From positions 124,001 through 188,000 of the forward strand of contig JAGEMR010000050.1 in the NCBI GenBank assembly GCA_021030915.1: a stretch of DNA of 64,000 nucleotides. The letters are read 5' to 3'. A program made the position numbers and the translations under genes. Source of the DNA: Astrothelium macrocarpum. Lineage: Eukaryota > Ascomycota > Dothideomycetes > Trypetheliales > Trypetheliaceae. Below, piece by piece: positions 21,334 to 31,831 of this stretch. Below the pieces are notes generated by a model. The model made no database searches. It was not told where the DNA came from and saw only the letters and a list, made by a program, of their open reading frames with translations. Each line of letters starts with the position of its first letter. Position 1 is the first letter of the stretch.

Positions 21334-23052
21334 ATGGTCAACTTTAATTCACTTCCCGTTCCTGATTCTCGGTTCCTTCACAGCCCACCATCTCAGACGA
21401 CGGTCTTGATTGTTGGGTCAGGACCTGCTGGGCTATTCGCGGCGTACTTGCTTGGAAGACAAAACCTTTCCTCGATTGTGTTAGACCGTCATGCCGTTCG
21501 ACTTGATCAACCAAAAGCCCACGCCCTCAATCCCCGATCCATAGAGATATTTCGACAAGTCGGGCTTGACACAGCAGCACTACGAAGGCTAGGCTCAAGC
21601 GCTGATGATGCATTCTGGGTGAGATTTGTCGCTGGTCTGACTGGTCCCGAGTTTGGCAAGATTCCCTATGAGCGACAAGACGAAGCAGTGAAAGACGTGA
21701 CGCCTGAACCACTTTTCAACCTTGCTCAACCCAAGTTGGAAAAGTTTTTACAAGAGAAGGCCTTGAATACAGGATATGTGACGATTCATCGACAGTGGCA
21801 ATGGGAAGATGTGGAATTTGAGCAGGACAACAAACCCATGTCAAGAGTGCGAAGCCGCGTGTCTGATGAGATAATAACTATTAGATCAGAGTACGTCATC
21901 GGCGCTGATGGTAGCGACTCAACAGTCCGCAACAAGAGTCCTGATATAAAATGGGAGGATCCAACAGGATGTGACAGGGAGAAAAAGTATTACTGCTCCA
22001 TTCACGCCGAGGGTGACCTTCGAAAAGTCGTCAAGAAGCTGAGCCGTCCTGCCGAACTGTATTTTTGCTCACACCCCGAGCATCCATGTGGTTTAATAAT
22101 TTACGACTTGTCCAGTTCGTGGGTTTTAGCTCGAGCAGTCAATCCAGTTGAAGAACCAATTGAGACTTGGACAGACAATAGATGTCGGGAATTGATCAGC
22201 GCATGTGTAGGGCCACTGGTCCAATTCAAAGTGCTTTCCGTAAATATATGGTATACTTGGCCGAGAGTTGCAAGCTCTTTTCAGTCTTCAAATTGCAGGA
22301 TTTTCCTTGTCGGTGATGCCGCACACTCCTTTCCGCCTCAGGGGGGTCTCGGAGTCAATACCGGTATTGCTGACGTCCATAATCTCGTCTGGAAACTGGT
22401 ACATACTTGTGAGCACAGATTTCTTGATAATAAATCCTTATTGCAGAGTTTCACGGATGAACGAAAACCTGTTGCATTGGCAAATTCCCTTCAGTCTTCT
22501 ATCAACGAAGATCTTTGGGTAGAATTCAATTCGTTAGCTCGAACCTTGGTAGAGCAATGTCTCTCGACATCAGAAGGTTTGGAACACTTCTTCAAAGACG
22601 CGACCGTGTATACTGCTTTTGCCAAAGCGCTGGACATCAACAGGCCACATTTTGACTCGCTTGGGCTTCAACTGGGTTACGTCTACGGGGAGAGAGGTGA
22701 TACACAGTCGGCAGCTGGTTGTAGCGTGTATCAGCCATCATGGTCACCGGGCGCTCGGCTACCTCACGCTTGGCTGAACAGAGATCGTTCGACCCTTGAT
22801 TTGGTACCAGAAGACACCTTTGCTTTGTTCCACAACTTTGAGTCCACAGCCACCAGTGTTACAGGCACTTCGCAGGATTTCAAGATGATTGTATTGGACA
22901 TTTATTCATTCGATGCGCCAGAGAAGTGGCGAATCTCGATAGGTTTTGCTGCCAGAAAGGGCATCGTCGTTCGCCCTGACCAGCACATCTTGGCTCAGGT
23001 ATCGTCTATAGATGAGGCGGAGAAGGCTATTGTTCAATATCTAGGCATTTGA
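21334..23052 (+). CDS. FAD-dependent aromatic hydroxylase, phenol 2-monooxygenase / PHBH type, 572 aa
   Basis: Large group A flavin hydroxylase (FAD_binding_3 type). Single exon. The FAD fold TVLIVGSGPAGLFAAYLLG is at residues ~23-41, followed by DRHAVRLDQPKAHALNPRS. The DG motif is YVIGADGSDSTVRNK and the GD motif FLVGDAAHSFPPQGGLGVNT. A C-terminal thioredoxin-like domain follows (from about residue 440; PGARLPHAWL, then IVVRPDQHILAQV). Such enzymes ortho-hydroxylate phenols or perform oxidative decarboxylation using NADPH and O2. Length fits the family. It is the only one of the four FAD enzymes here with the extra C-terminal domain, so it probably acts at a different step from the three salicylate-hydroxylase-like enzymes. 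Confidence 0.9.
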   Translation: MVNFNSLPVPDSRFLHSPPSQTTVLIVGSGPAGLFAAYLLGRQNLSSIVLDRHAVRLDQPKAHALNPRSIEIFRQVGLDTAALRRLGSSADDAFWVRFVAGLTGPEFGKIPYERQDEAVKDVTPEPLFNLAQPKLEKFLQEKALNTGYVTIHRQWQWEDVEFEQDNKPMSRVRSRVSDEIITIRSEYVIGADGSDSTVRNKSPDIKWEDPTGCDREKKYYCSIHAEGDLRKVVKKLSRPAELYFCSHPEHPCGLIIYDLSSSWVLARAVNPVEEPIETWTDNRCRELISACVGPLVQFKVLSVNIWYTWPRVASSFQSSNCRIFLVGDAAHSFPPQGGLGVNTGIADVHNLVWKLVHTCEHRFLDNKSLLQSFTDERKPVALANSLQSSINEDLWVEFNSLARTLVEQCLSTSEGLEHFFKDATVYTAFAKALDINRPHFDSLGLQLGYVYGERGDTQSAAGCSVYQPSWSPGARLPHAWLNRDRSTLDLVPEDTFALFHNFESTATSVTGTSQDFKMIVLDIYSFDAPEKWRISIGFAARKGIVVRPDQHILAQVSSIDEAEKAIVQYLGI

Positions 23053-23310
23053 TACGGTGTTTAACACGATTGGAGGCCTTCTGTTGGTTCGAACCGGATC
23101 AATATGCCTTATGAGTAACAATGCTGTTGGATTGTGCCTGCATAGAGCTACATTTGGTCTGATCTAGCAAAGAAACATTTGATTTGAACAACGAAAACCA
23201 TTGATCAATTCCGCTCTTTCAGGACCCTCTCTGACTCACTAAACTACTGCTACTGTTGCGATTCTTGGGTCATTTACATAACCTCTTTAGGGCAGTTGTC
23301 AAAATCTCAA

Positions 23311-24091
23311 CTAGTTATCCAATTCTTGTACCAAAATATCCTTGATTTGGACACCATTCCATCGATTGATCGCGTCTGCGACATTCCAGACTGCTTTGAT
23401 AGCCCCAAACGAGTTTCCCAATCCCATAGCTGCTTTAAGATGAGATCTAGTCCGTCTCGTGGCACCAGACCCAGCTGTAGCAGCTGCTAGAAGAAGCTGA
23501 CAGTGCCTTTCCTCAAAAATGCCTGCAGATGCAGTACCTGCTAAAGAATAACCAAACACTACGGCCCATGTCAAGCTAGAAAAATCTGCAAAGTACTCGC
23601 GCAACATCTCTCGTACATCGCCATTTTGAACGTTTGCGTAAGTCCTCTCCATAAGTTGTTGTCCTTGGTCAACATATTCCGGACCAAAACTCTGCCGTCG
23701 TCTTCCACGAGCCACTGACTCTAGTTTGTGTTTTTTGATGATCGGTACCTGCCCAATCAGGCCTTGGACACACCATGGAATTCCCACAAAAGCCCAAATA
23801 ACCATTATAACGCTCCGAATCTTCTCAATGATTGCAGCAGCAGCTTCTTTGTCATCGCTGACTTCCGATAGTCTTTGGTCCAAAATATAAGGCAACACAT
23901 CTGGTCGCCGAGCCCCAGTGGCTACTGCAACCTGATGCACTATTCAATATGATAATTTACAGGACATTTGCTGTTTCTTGTAAACTTACCACCAAGTAAG
24001 GTGCAATCTCGTGCAGCTCGGGCGCATCGCTCCTCAGAGCCTCAATCTTTTGATCTATGAAATTTGCGTCAAAGACCGCAAAACCCTCCAT
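23311..24091 (-). CDS. AhpD-like / carboxymuconolactone-decarboxylase-superfamily protein, 240 aa
   Basis: Exons 24091..23990 and 23931..23311 are joined in phase 0 by a 58-bp GTAAGT...ATCAG intron, giving the start MEGFAVFDANFIDQKIEALR. The all-helical layout matches fungal AhpD-like proteins: ATGARRPDVLPYIL near the N-terminus, SVIMVIWAFVGIPWCVQGLIG, ADFSSLTWAVVFGYSLAGT, and the repeat-like TRSHLKAAMGLGNSFGAIKAV near the end. The CxxC redox pair of true AhpD is not visible, so peroxidase activity is unlikely. Decarboxylase, isomerase or non-catalytic roles remain open. The start lies ~270 bp from the divergent metallo-beta-lactamase-fold gene. The superfamily's link to aromatic catabolism (CMD) suits the surroundings, but the assignment to a step is inference. 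Confidence 0.72.
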
Positions 24092-24360
24092 GGTGTTCAC
24101 TAGAATATTCTTTTCTTGAAATTTCGGCGCCGAGCAATATTATTGTCGCACTTTGCAAGCAAAACCTAATGCACAGCTTAGAAGCTATCTCGAATGCTCG
24201 AGAACTAGACGGTATCACGCCTATCGATGGTTTTGGTAGTGCTGCAAGACCTCTTAATAACTTCGCTGTCCACCTTTTCCGTGAAGCTAAAATTTCACTA
24301 CCCGACGGGACATTGTCGAGAAGGAACTGCGGGGCGAAGAAACTACATTTCAAAAAGCAA

Positions 24361-25590
24361 ATGTCTGATGATTTTGAGATAGACCCAAAATCGGTTCTCC
24401 AAAGCATGCACATGGCTGTCCAATCAGAATTAGAAACGACACTGGAGTGGTTTGGTATAATTCCCTTGATGCTTGTAGCTAGAAGTGTCTGACCCTTCGA
24501 AGGAGCAACGACCTTCCGTTTAAGAGCCAAGGGCATCACCATTTTTCTTGATGCTTGGCTTGAGCGGCCACGTCCCATAAAAACATATTTAAAAATCGAA
24601 GATGTCAAAGAATGTGATTACATATTCATTAGTCATGCACATTTCGACCAGTAAGCGAAGAAGTTGCCTGTTGTAAATAGGAGAGAAAATAGCTAAATCA
24701 TTATCAGTCTACCGGGAGCAGATCGTCTAGCAAAGCAGACTGGAGCGATTATCGTTGCGAATGGCGAAGCTATCAACGTAATGCGTTCTGCTGGAGTACC
24801 TGAGCCCCAATTGATGGCCGTTAGCGGTGGAGAACGAATATCACTGTTTACAAGGACGCAGATGCAAGAAGCACAGAAGAACCCAAGTGAGCAAGTAAGC
24901 GAAGGAACCCAGAACGGGCCACCTCGTGGACCTCCGGGACCGCCGATGCCAGACTCTGCAAATGCACCGATAACTGTTCATGCTTGGCCATCATTGCACT
25001 GTCTTATGCCACCGGGAGATCACCGCTCATTCCCCGAATTCATAGACACCGGCACAGCCTATACTGGGAGCAGCAGCCACGCGTGTACTCTCGACATCAC
25101 ACGAGGCATGACATATGGTCTCGGCGGTCTGATGAAGATACCACAGCTGCCTCCGGAAATGCCAGGCAACATGAAAGATTTCATCAATTACTTGAAGAAT
25201 CGTGAGACCAATAAGTATTCATTCTTTGATGGTGGTCAGATCATGTACAATTTCCTTCTGGGTGACAGAGTGCTGCTTTGGCATGGCCATCTTGGCGGTT
25301 ATGATGGAATCTTGAGAGGTCTGGAGCCAAAGCCTGACGTCGCGATGTTAGCAATTGCTGGACGTGGTAATCTCAATGGTCGACCTTTTGATGGCTCGGC
25401 TGCAGAATTCGCCGTGAACGAAATCAAGTGGATTGGGGAGCCATCTAAGATTATATGGTGTTTGCATGATCGTGGCGTGCTCAATCCAAAGTGGATTAAG
25501 ACAACCGCAGCTACTGAGTTGGTAGAGAAAGAAACCAAGAGCAGAGTCGTGGATTTGGAACATGCAAGCGTGTATAAAGTATTCGGATGA
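24361..25590 (+). CDS. Metallo-beta-lactamase-fold hydrolase, 374 aa, two introns
   Basis: Zinc-dependent hydrolase fold. Exons 24361..24454, 24503..24650 and 24708..25590 (1125 nt). Splicing assembles the metal-binding signature: exon 2 ends at ISHAHFD and the junction supplies His, giving HAHFDHLPGAD. Before it, FRLRAKGITIFLDAWLERPR is the usual first strand pair. Later ligands are plausible at THVHAW-like positions (ITVHAWPSLHCLMPPGDH) and at GHLGGYDG. A Pro/Gly-rich loop (NGPPRGPPGPPMPD, residues ~135-148) is an unusual insert. Enzymes of this fold act on esters and lactones, and in some fungal clusters release thioester-bound products; no polyketide synthase is present here. A lactone or ester hydrolase role in the ring-cleavage pathway is inference. 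Confidence 0.82.
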
Positions 25591-25639
25591 ACAGCAAAGC
25601 ACTGAGACTAGAACGACTTGCCTATCGTACATCTTGAGA

Positions 25640-26929
25640 TTAAGCTGGTTGTTCAAAGCATTTCCTCGCTTCTCTAATGACATCATACCCGTACATGTCC
25701 GCCAATACTGTATCGTTGTTCAGTTGATTTACAGCAGAGCCTTTTGCAGTCTCCCGGGCCAAAGTCGCATCTCGGGCTTCCTGCTCTGGTCCGTCAGGTA
25801 AATGAAAATACGTCCGGTTCTTCCTTCCGGCTTCTCGCATACGATTTGCCCTGGGCATTCGCAATCTTTCGTAGACACCCAAGACATCTCGGAGAGTATG
25901 CTTCTCTGAAACAGAGCTAAGGCATTCTGCGAGGGCCGCTGCATCCTCAACAGCGCTCGCAGCGCCTTGGGCAACATATGGCAGCATTGGATGTGCGCTG
26001 TCACCAAGCAGTACAAGATGTCCTTTGGGATGGATCCAGCGTGCGAGTAATGGACGATCTCTAAGACTCCAAAGGTACGAGGTATCAATCATATCCAGGA
26101 TCATCCTCAGCTGCGGATCCCAATTCTGAAAATGCTGCTTCAGAGTCTGCATATCGCCAGGTAATTTCCAGCTTTCCTCGTTGGTGCCAAGCTCTGGGAC
26201 GCAGATTACCAGATTGAAGTATTGACCGCCACGAACCAAGTAGCCTACGACATGTGTCCCGGGCCCAAGCCAACTGACTTGTCCGTTATGTAGCTCAAGA
26301 CTCTTCAACTCCGGTATTACCACCTTCGAGCACGGTAGCAGAGCACGATACGCACTGTCGCCTGTTGGTACGGCTGGAAGTACCTCGCCGAGTACATAGT
26401 GCGAGAGTCGGGATTTGGCCCCATCCGCTGCTATGACCAGATGTCCTCGGAATTCTCGTCCATTGGAACAAGTTACACATTCCTCCATTCCCGCCGTATG
26501 CGTTCGGTGGTCATATTTCATCACAGTGCAGCCTGTTTTGATTTGTGCACCAAGCTCTTCTGCCTTCCCAAGTAGAATCTCATGCAAATCTGCACGGTGT
26601 ATATAGAAATATTCACTGCCGAACGCTTTTGCCATACGGTCTTCATCGTTCAAGGCAAATCTTGTCAGTTCCTTGCCGTCCTGCCAGCGGAATTGTCGAG
26701 CTCGAAGTGGTCGAAATCCGCGTTCTCTGAGTTGGGGTTCTACGCCGAAAGTTCGTAGAATTCGTGTGAAGTTTGGAGTTACTTGGATACCTGCTCCTAT
26801 TTCTCCTATCGCCGAGGCAGCCTCGAGGATAGTCACGCGGAATTTTGTCTCGAGATGTTGATTTTTAGTTAGCAAAGCAACAGCGGCAGCGAGGCCACCC
26901 AAGCCAGCGCCCACGATTGTTACTTCCAT
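25640..26929 (-). CDS. FAD-dependent monooxygenase, salicylate-hydroxylase-like, 429 aa
   Basis: Group A flavin monooxygenase, single exon. It begins MEVTIVGAGLGGLAAAVALL, so the FAD fold is at the extreme N-terminus; an upstream ATG at 26965 would only add 12 residues. Other motifs are IGEIGAGIQVTPNFTRILR, HLVIAADGAKSRLSHYV (DG motif) and LVLLGDSAHPMLPYVAQGAA (GD motif), then RMREAGRKNRTYFHLPDGPEQ typical of the family's C-terminus. Cytosolic ring hydroxylase or oxidative decarboxylase; substrate unknown. It is convergent with the metallo-beta-lactamase gene (49 bp between stops). It is the fourth FAD hydroxylase in ~18 kb, and its divergence from the others suggests old separate origins rather than recent tandem duplication. 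Confidence 0.9.
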   Translation of the reverse strand: MEVTIVGAGLGGLAAAVALLTKNQHLETKFRVTILEAASAIGEIGAGIQVTPNFTRILRTFGVEPQLRERGFRPLRARQFRWQDGKELTRFALNDEDRMAKAFGSEYFYIHRADLHEILLGKAEELGAQIKTGCTVMKYDHRTHTAGMEECVTCSNGREFRGHLVIAADGAKSRLSHYVLGEVLPAVPTGDSAYRALLPCSKVVIPELKSLELHNGQVSWLGPGTHVVGYLVRGGQYFNLVICVPELGTNEESWKLPGDMQTLKQHFQNWDPQLRMILDMIDTSYLWSLRDRPLLARWIHPKGHLVLLGDSAHPMLPYVAQGAASAVEDAAALAECLSSVSEKHTLRDVLGVYERLRMPRANRMREAGRKNRTYFHLPDGPEQEARDATLARETAKGSAVNQLNNDTVLADMYGYDVIREARKCFEQPA

Positions 26930-27524
26930 TATATTTATGGGCACAAATAGAAAGTGGCATGACAATCTTAAGGAGCAAAGGTTGATGATTTCTCGTCTTT
27001 TCGAATAATGGCGATGACGTCAAGAGGTCTAGAGAACTATATGCTGGGAGCTTGAACCTAAACGACGTATCATTTCAGTAGCTTTTTCTTAAACACTGTA
27101 GTGCTTACACCAATATCGTTAAGTTCAACAAAGGCCCCGAAGCCAGACCCGGTCCATGTCTAGTGCGCAGTCCTCATAGTCGGCGCTGTGATCACAGCGA
27201 CTCGCGCACATCCTCACGAGCAGCAAAGGTCGTCTAAGAGAGAGTTGTTTCAATTGGGAGAAAGCGGTTACCGCGAAAAGACCGTGGAGCTGGACAACCT
27301 GACCCTTGTCCCCCACATTCCCGACGCCCTTTGGAGCGACATCCGAGGAGGCCTCTTCCAGATCGCGTCTCCCCAAACTGCCCAGCAAGATCCATGTGAT
27401 CGCAAGTTGCATGGTCATCTGACGGGTGCGATTTCAAATAACTAGGTGAGGCCGAAAGGTAGGTTCATTTTTGGACTCTCATGAACAGTAAATTAGAGCA
27501 CCGGTAGTCAGCTACGCAATTCCA
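26930..27524. other. Promoter region with an unassigned ORF
   Basis: About 600 bp between the FAD monooxygenase (-) and the P450 (+). A 97-codon minus frame (27418..27125) starting MTMQLAITWILLGSLGRRDL and an overlapping plus frame (27188..27445) are open, but neither has a recognisable domain. I do not annotate either as a gene. Confidence 0.4.
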
Positions 27525-29069
27525 ATGCTTTCGACCAACGTGATCTCTGATTTTAGCAGAGACCCATTGCATACTATCGCTTCGTTGATTACATTGAAGG
27601 CTGTCATAGTGTGTTGCTTGCTTCTTTACTTTTTTAACGTCGTTTGTTTGATTTTCTTTCACCCTCTCTCAAAATACCCTGGCCCCAAACTCGCCAAGTT
27701 CTCCCGCCTTTGGAAAACAAGTACAGCTCTATCAGGGAAAGGGCACCTTATCTACTTTGATCTACATAAAAGGTATGGCTACATAGTTCGTGATGGCCCA
27801 AACTCCCTATCCATCGTGGACTATCGTGCCATTAAAACCGTCTACGGCCACGGCAAAGCGTCCTTCCCCCAGCCTGGTAATTTTGCCGCCCCAAGTGTCA
27901 ACCCGGCGCATCCACCCGTCTTTTTTGCAAATGAAAGAGATGCTCATCAAGCTGCTCGTCGAAAAATCGGTGGCGCGTATAGCATGTCGAGCATTCTGAC
28001 CATGGAACGTCAAATTGATATGATTCTTGAGCAGCTTGAGTCGAGAATTGATGAAGAGGCGGCAAATGGCAGATTTTTCGATTTGAGCAAATGGATCAAC
28101 TACTTCACCGTAGACATCATATCGGATCTTGCATTCGGCGATGCATTCGGATGTTTGAGAAATGGTGAGGACGTCAAAGGAATCATCAAGGGGTTGCAAG
28201 ATGGCAATATTTTTCCTGTCTTACTCCAGACGTTCCCTGGACTGGGTCGTCTCCTTCTACAAGGCCCTTGGAGCAAATACCTGAAACCGCCCGAGGATAG
28301 AGGAATTGGAATGGCTACAAGTATGGCAGGTCAGATAGTAGAAGCGAGATATCGGCATCCAACTGAAAAGCGCGACCTCTTAAACGCATTTCTAGCGTCA
28401 AAAGATCCAGACGGCAAACCCATCCACCCGGACCAGGTTCGCGGCGAAGTGATCGCGACTTTGGTCGCCGGTGGAGACACGACCGCAATGTCGATACTTG
28501 GATGTATGGGATTCTTGCTTCGCGACTCAAGGACATTATCACGGCTTCGGGACGAAGTCGATCAAGCAGTCAAAAATGGTTTACACGCCATTCCATCCTA
28601 CTCAAAGATCAGCAACTTACCTTACTTGGATGCTGTTGTGCAAGAAACTCTTCGACTTAGCCCATCCATCGGTCTGAGCCTCTCGAGAAAGGTGCCTGAA
28701 GAAGGCTCTGAGATTGTCCCTGGACAATTCATTGCTGGCGGCGTCGAAGTTGCAGTCAATAATTGGGTTGTTGGCAGAAGCTACGAGCTCTATGGACAAG
28801 ATGCAGAAAATTTCAAACCTGAGAGATGGCTGGACAACGCTAATGCTCGGAAACAAATGAGAGACTATCATTTTGCTTTCGGGCATGGGGCGCGCGTTTG
28901 CATTGGGCAGAACCTGGCGCTTGTAGAAATGTACAAGACGATTTTCGATTTGGTTGCAAAGTATGATTTTGAACTAGCGGATCCTGTCAACATATGGAAA
29001 GAAAAGCAGAAACTCTTTCTGTACAAAACCGACATGATGGTCAGGGTTAAACGAAGAATTGGTACATGA
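27525..29069 (+). CDS. Cytochrome P450, pisatin-demethylase-like class, 514 aa
   Basis: Membrane-anchored haem monooxygenase of the ER, single exon. An N-terminal hydrophobic anchor lies at residues ~24-46, then the proline hinge HPLSKYPGPKLAKFSR. The I-helix oxygen-activation motif VAGGDTTAMS is near residues 314-323, the K-helix ExxR is ETLR, and the haem loop is FAFGHGARVCIGQNLA with the axial thiolate at Cys459. Length is standard. Sequence style (YPGPKLAKFSRLW, DYRAIKTVYGHG) resembles the CYP group that includes pisatin demethylase. The redox partner is presumably the general P450 reductase, as none is encoded here. It follows the FAD enzymes and precedes the MFS transporter, so a role in tailoring or detoxifying the same aromatic compound is plausible (inference). 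Confidence 0.93.
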   Translation: MLSTNVISDFSRDPLHTIASLITLKAVIVCCLLLYFFNVVCLIFFHPLSKYPGPKLAKFSRLWKTSTALSGKGHLIYFDLHKRYGYIVRDGPNSLSIVDYRAIKTVYGHGKASFPQPGNFAAPSVNPAHPPVFFANERDAHQAARRKIGGAYSMSSILTMERQIDMILEQLESRIDEEAANGRFFDLSKWINYFTVDIISDLAFGDAFGCLRNGEDVKGIIKGLQDGNIFPVLLQTFPGLGRLLLQGPWSKYLKPPEDRGIGMATSMAGQIVEARYRHPTEKRDLLNAFLASKDPDGKPIHPDQVRGEVIATLVAGGDTTAMSILGCMGFLLRDSRTLSRLRDEVDQAVKNGLHAIPSYSKISNLPYLDAVVQETLRLSPSIGLSLSRKVPEEGSEIVPGQFIAGGVEVAVNNWVVGRSYELYGQDAENFKPERWLDNANARKQMRDYHFAFGHGARVCIGQNLALVEMYKTIFDLVAKYDFELADPVNIWKEKQKLFLYKTDMMVRVKRRIGT

Positions 29070-29190
29070 TGGGATGGACGGAGTTGGTTCAACCGCCAAA
29101 AGGACTATCATTCTCACTGACTCACAAAAGACAGAAGCGCGATAGGTTGAGTAGGATGTTCACTTCATATCTGCAGCTTGTCGCGTTTAG

Positions 29191-29370
29191 ATTATTGATG
29201 TTACCGAACTCCGTATGGCCATGGATTGGGGCTCTCAAGAGACACCACTGCCTAGCGGCGAACAGATTCTTTATAATCTAGTTGGCGCTCTGATTGGCTA
29301 TAACTTGAGAACAAATTCCAATCTGCTTCGCGCCGTAACTCCTATAGGTAACCAAACTATTATTTACTAG
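29191..29370 (+). pseudogene. Possible relic of a hydrolase C-terminus
   Basis: After a potential acceptor (TTTAG at 29190) an open frame runs to a TAG at 29368 and reads like protein (VTELRMAMDW, then PSGEQILYNLVGALIGYNLR). It resembles, weakly, the end of the CocE-type hydrolase at 16671 (AGEIFRLAIAGYNLRPEL), sharing the GE...GYNLR spacing. No upstream coding part is visible. I read it as a possible degraded fragment; chance is a real alternative. Confidence 0.25.
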
Positions 29371-29645
29371 TCTTATTCCGTTTCATTAACGTCCTACTAG
29401 GTACCCCACAAATCCAGATTGTTTTTGTGTGGGGTTTCTCCACACATCCGCTCAAACACCAGTACTTTGATCCCAGGAAAAACCACAAGACGAATAACAA
29501 CTGCTGCGAGAACATACTACCGAGGCGGAAGATGTTTCTAAGGCAATATATGAAGTTTGATTTCTTTGGTACAGCATTGCATTTTGGGTTTTCTGAATCA
29601 TTAATTGTTTACGTTGCATAATCAATCCCAATCTCATCGGCAAAA

Positions 29646-31831
29646 ATGGCACACGAGAACAAGAGAACAATGGAGCCAATTGAGAAGATATCCTCTGGAG
29701 GGGATGTTGAGGAAGACAACCTCAAGCCGACCCAAAGCACCGTTGACGGCAGCACACGGCAATATGAGAATGGAACTTTACGATTGATTCCTTCACCCTC
29801 TCAGTTTCCGAACGGTAAGTCCATCAATATTTCGTAAACCTCGCTACTGCATATGCCTGAAATTCCGCACATCTTCTGCAACAACCAAATCGTAAGCGGT
29901 GCAGAAGAGAGAGGACTTGCGTATAGCATCTTGCTTCATGACTAAAAAATACTTCACAAACCCAACGCTAAGCATTGGTCCTCCAGATCCCTTGAATTTC
30001 TCTCCCTTGACAAAAGGCCTCGCCATCGCCTCCGTCTGCCTCTGTAAGTCTTAACTTCCCTCTCCTCTCCCAGGGTTTTCTTAACAGGACCGCTCCAAAT
30101 CGACTGACCATCCGTTAGTTGGCGCCATCGCCATCGCAATGCAGCAGATCATGGCGTCCCTGCTGCCCGTATTCATGCTCGTATATGCCGGCATCGACCC
30201 CAAAGTTCTCAACAACGGCGGCGGGCTTGGAGCGCTGCTGGGATCCGGGCCTCCTGGCACGGGTGCGGGTGGATTCCCTCCTGGTGGATTTCCCCCTGGT
30301 GCCATTCCTCCTGGTGCCGTTCCCCCAGGAATGCCGGCTGGTGGTGCAGCACCCCCGGGACCGCCTCCAGCGCTGTTTGCGCGCGGATACACGAATCCAT
30401 TGGAAGGGCTGCAGAATATCCCGGGAGCGCAGCCGCTGAGCCGTGTGAATCTGTTGTCTTCTCTCCCAGTACTTATCGTGGGATTGAGCAATTACTTTCT
30501 GGTGCCTTTGTCTGTCACGTTTGGTCGGAGAGCGGTGGTCCTGGGGTGCGGTCTCTTGGCAACTTTTTGCAACGTCTGGGCGGGCCTTAGTACATCGCTG
30601 CCGTCCCATATTGCAGCGCGCTGCTTCCAAGGTCTCGGTGCGGGCGCGGTCGAAAGTCTGATTCCTTTAATTGTGCAGGACATGACGTTCATCCATCAGA
30701 GGAGCCGGGGTATCGCGCTAGTTTGGGCTTCTCAAGTGCGTGAAATCGTATGGTACAGGTCCAACGAGCGCTAAATGTTTTGCTTAGGGAATCATCACGA
30801 TTTCTTTGGGCGTTGGCTCAACGTATATCGTCTCCCGCATCAGCTGGCGATGGCTCTATTTCACCGGTGCCATCATCACTGCGATGTCGTTCGTACTCAT
30901 GCTTCTATTCGTACCGGAGACACGCTGGCAACGCAAGGCCGAAGACTTGCGAGGCGAAAATTCACCCACAGCAAGCACAGAGTCTCGCGCTCCCCATTTT
31001 CACCGAGTCTCAGGCGGTCTCACGTTCTGGCAACGCTACGGCCTTTTCAGTAATGGCGGTGTCATGCCCAAGGCTGGGAGTTTGGCCTTTCTGGAATTAA
31101 TTACAACGATATTCTTGCCGGTCGTTTCCTATATGGTGGTTATCAATGCCGTAATGATTGGCATCAGTCTCGGGTCTAGTTTAACGATGAGTACAGTGCT
31201 TTTGGCACCACCTTATTCCTGGCCTGAGGGTCACATCGGGCTGACGGTTATTGCAATTTTTGTTGCATCGATTTTCACGCAACTCATCGGTGGTAACGCA
31301 AGTGACTGGCTTGTGAACTGGATTGCGAAGCGCAATATGGGCCGGCGCGAGGCTGAGTACAATCTATGGAACTTAATATTTCCTCTCTTTCTAGGTATAC
31401 TAGGATCTCTTGTGTTTGGTATCGGTGGCCAGTACGTATACAAAGTGTCGTGGATGGCTATTCTTTCGGGTACCACAATGTTGACTGTTGGGTTCTTGAC
31501 GGTCAATGTTATTGCATCTGTTGTCACAATCGAGAGCTACCCATCACTTGCAGGGTGAGTAATCAACGTACAACAAATGAGTACTACTAATACACGCGCA
31601 ATTGATAGACCGGTTCTTGTAAACGTCGCCAGCATGCGCAACATAATTGGTTTTGGTTTCCTGTATGGCATGCCCAACTGGGTGGCAGCAAGGGGATACA
31701 TGGGCGCGTTCGGCATCTTTGCCGGCGTGATTGCTTTTGTCTCGCTTCCACTACCGTTCTTCATCATGTATGGGAAAAAGTTGCGACGATCGACGCGGTT
31801 CGCAGTGCAACGTGCTTCGACGTTACTGTAG
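29646..31831 (+). CDS. MFS transporter with collagen-like Pro-Gly loop, 610 aa, four introns
   Basis: Major facilitator superfamily efflux-type transporter of the plasma membrane. Exons 29646..29814, 29987..30043, 30119..30735, 30788..31554 and 31609..31831 (1833 nt, all phases consistent). A hydrophilic N-terminus is followed by the start of the membrane domain (DPLNFSPLTKGLAIASVCLF). The MFS signatures follow: VPLSVTFGRRAVVLGCGLLA, then RCFQGLGAGAVESLIPLIVQD and WRWLYFTGAIITAMSFVLML. Between the first two membrane helices, residues ~95-145 form a Gly/Pro-rich loop with repeated PPG units. That is unusual for the family and predicted to face outside. Such pumps export metabolites or confer self-protection. 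It closes the aromatic-enzyme block; housekeeping genes start 0.9 kb later. Confidence 0.9.

Noticed and set aside
24069..24608. Minus-strand 179-codon frame opposite the metallo-beta-lactamase gene
   Set aside because: It lies antisense to two well-supported exons and has no recognisable family.
24361..25590. Metallo-beta-lactamase gene as a polyketide-releasing thioesterase
   Set aside because: No polyketide synthase is present in the window, so the specific role cannot be supported.
27125..27445. Small secreted-looking protein on the minus strand
   Set aside because: The leader is only weakly hydrophobic, the rest has no domain, and an overlapping plus-strand frame is equally open; not enough to call a gene.
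30081..30630. Minus-strand frames of 136 and 171 codons opposite the MFS gene
   Set aside because: They mirror the Gly/Pro-rich repeat of the transporter and have no domain of their own.
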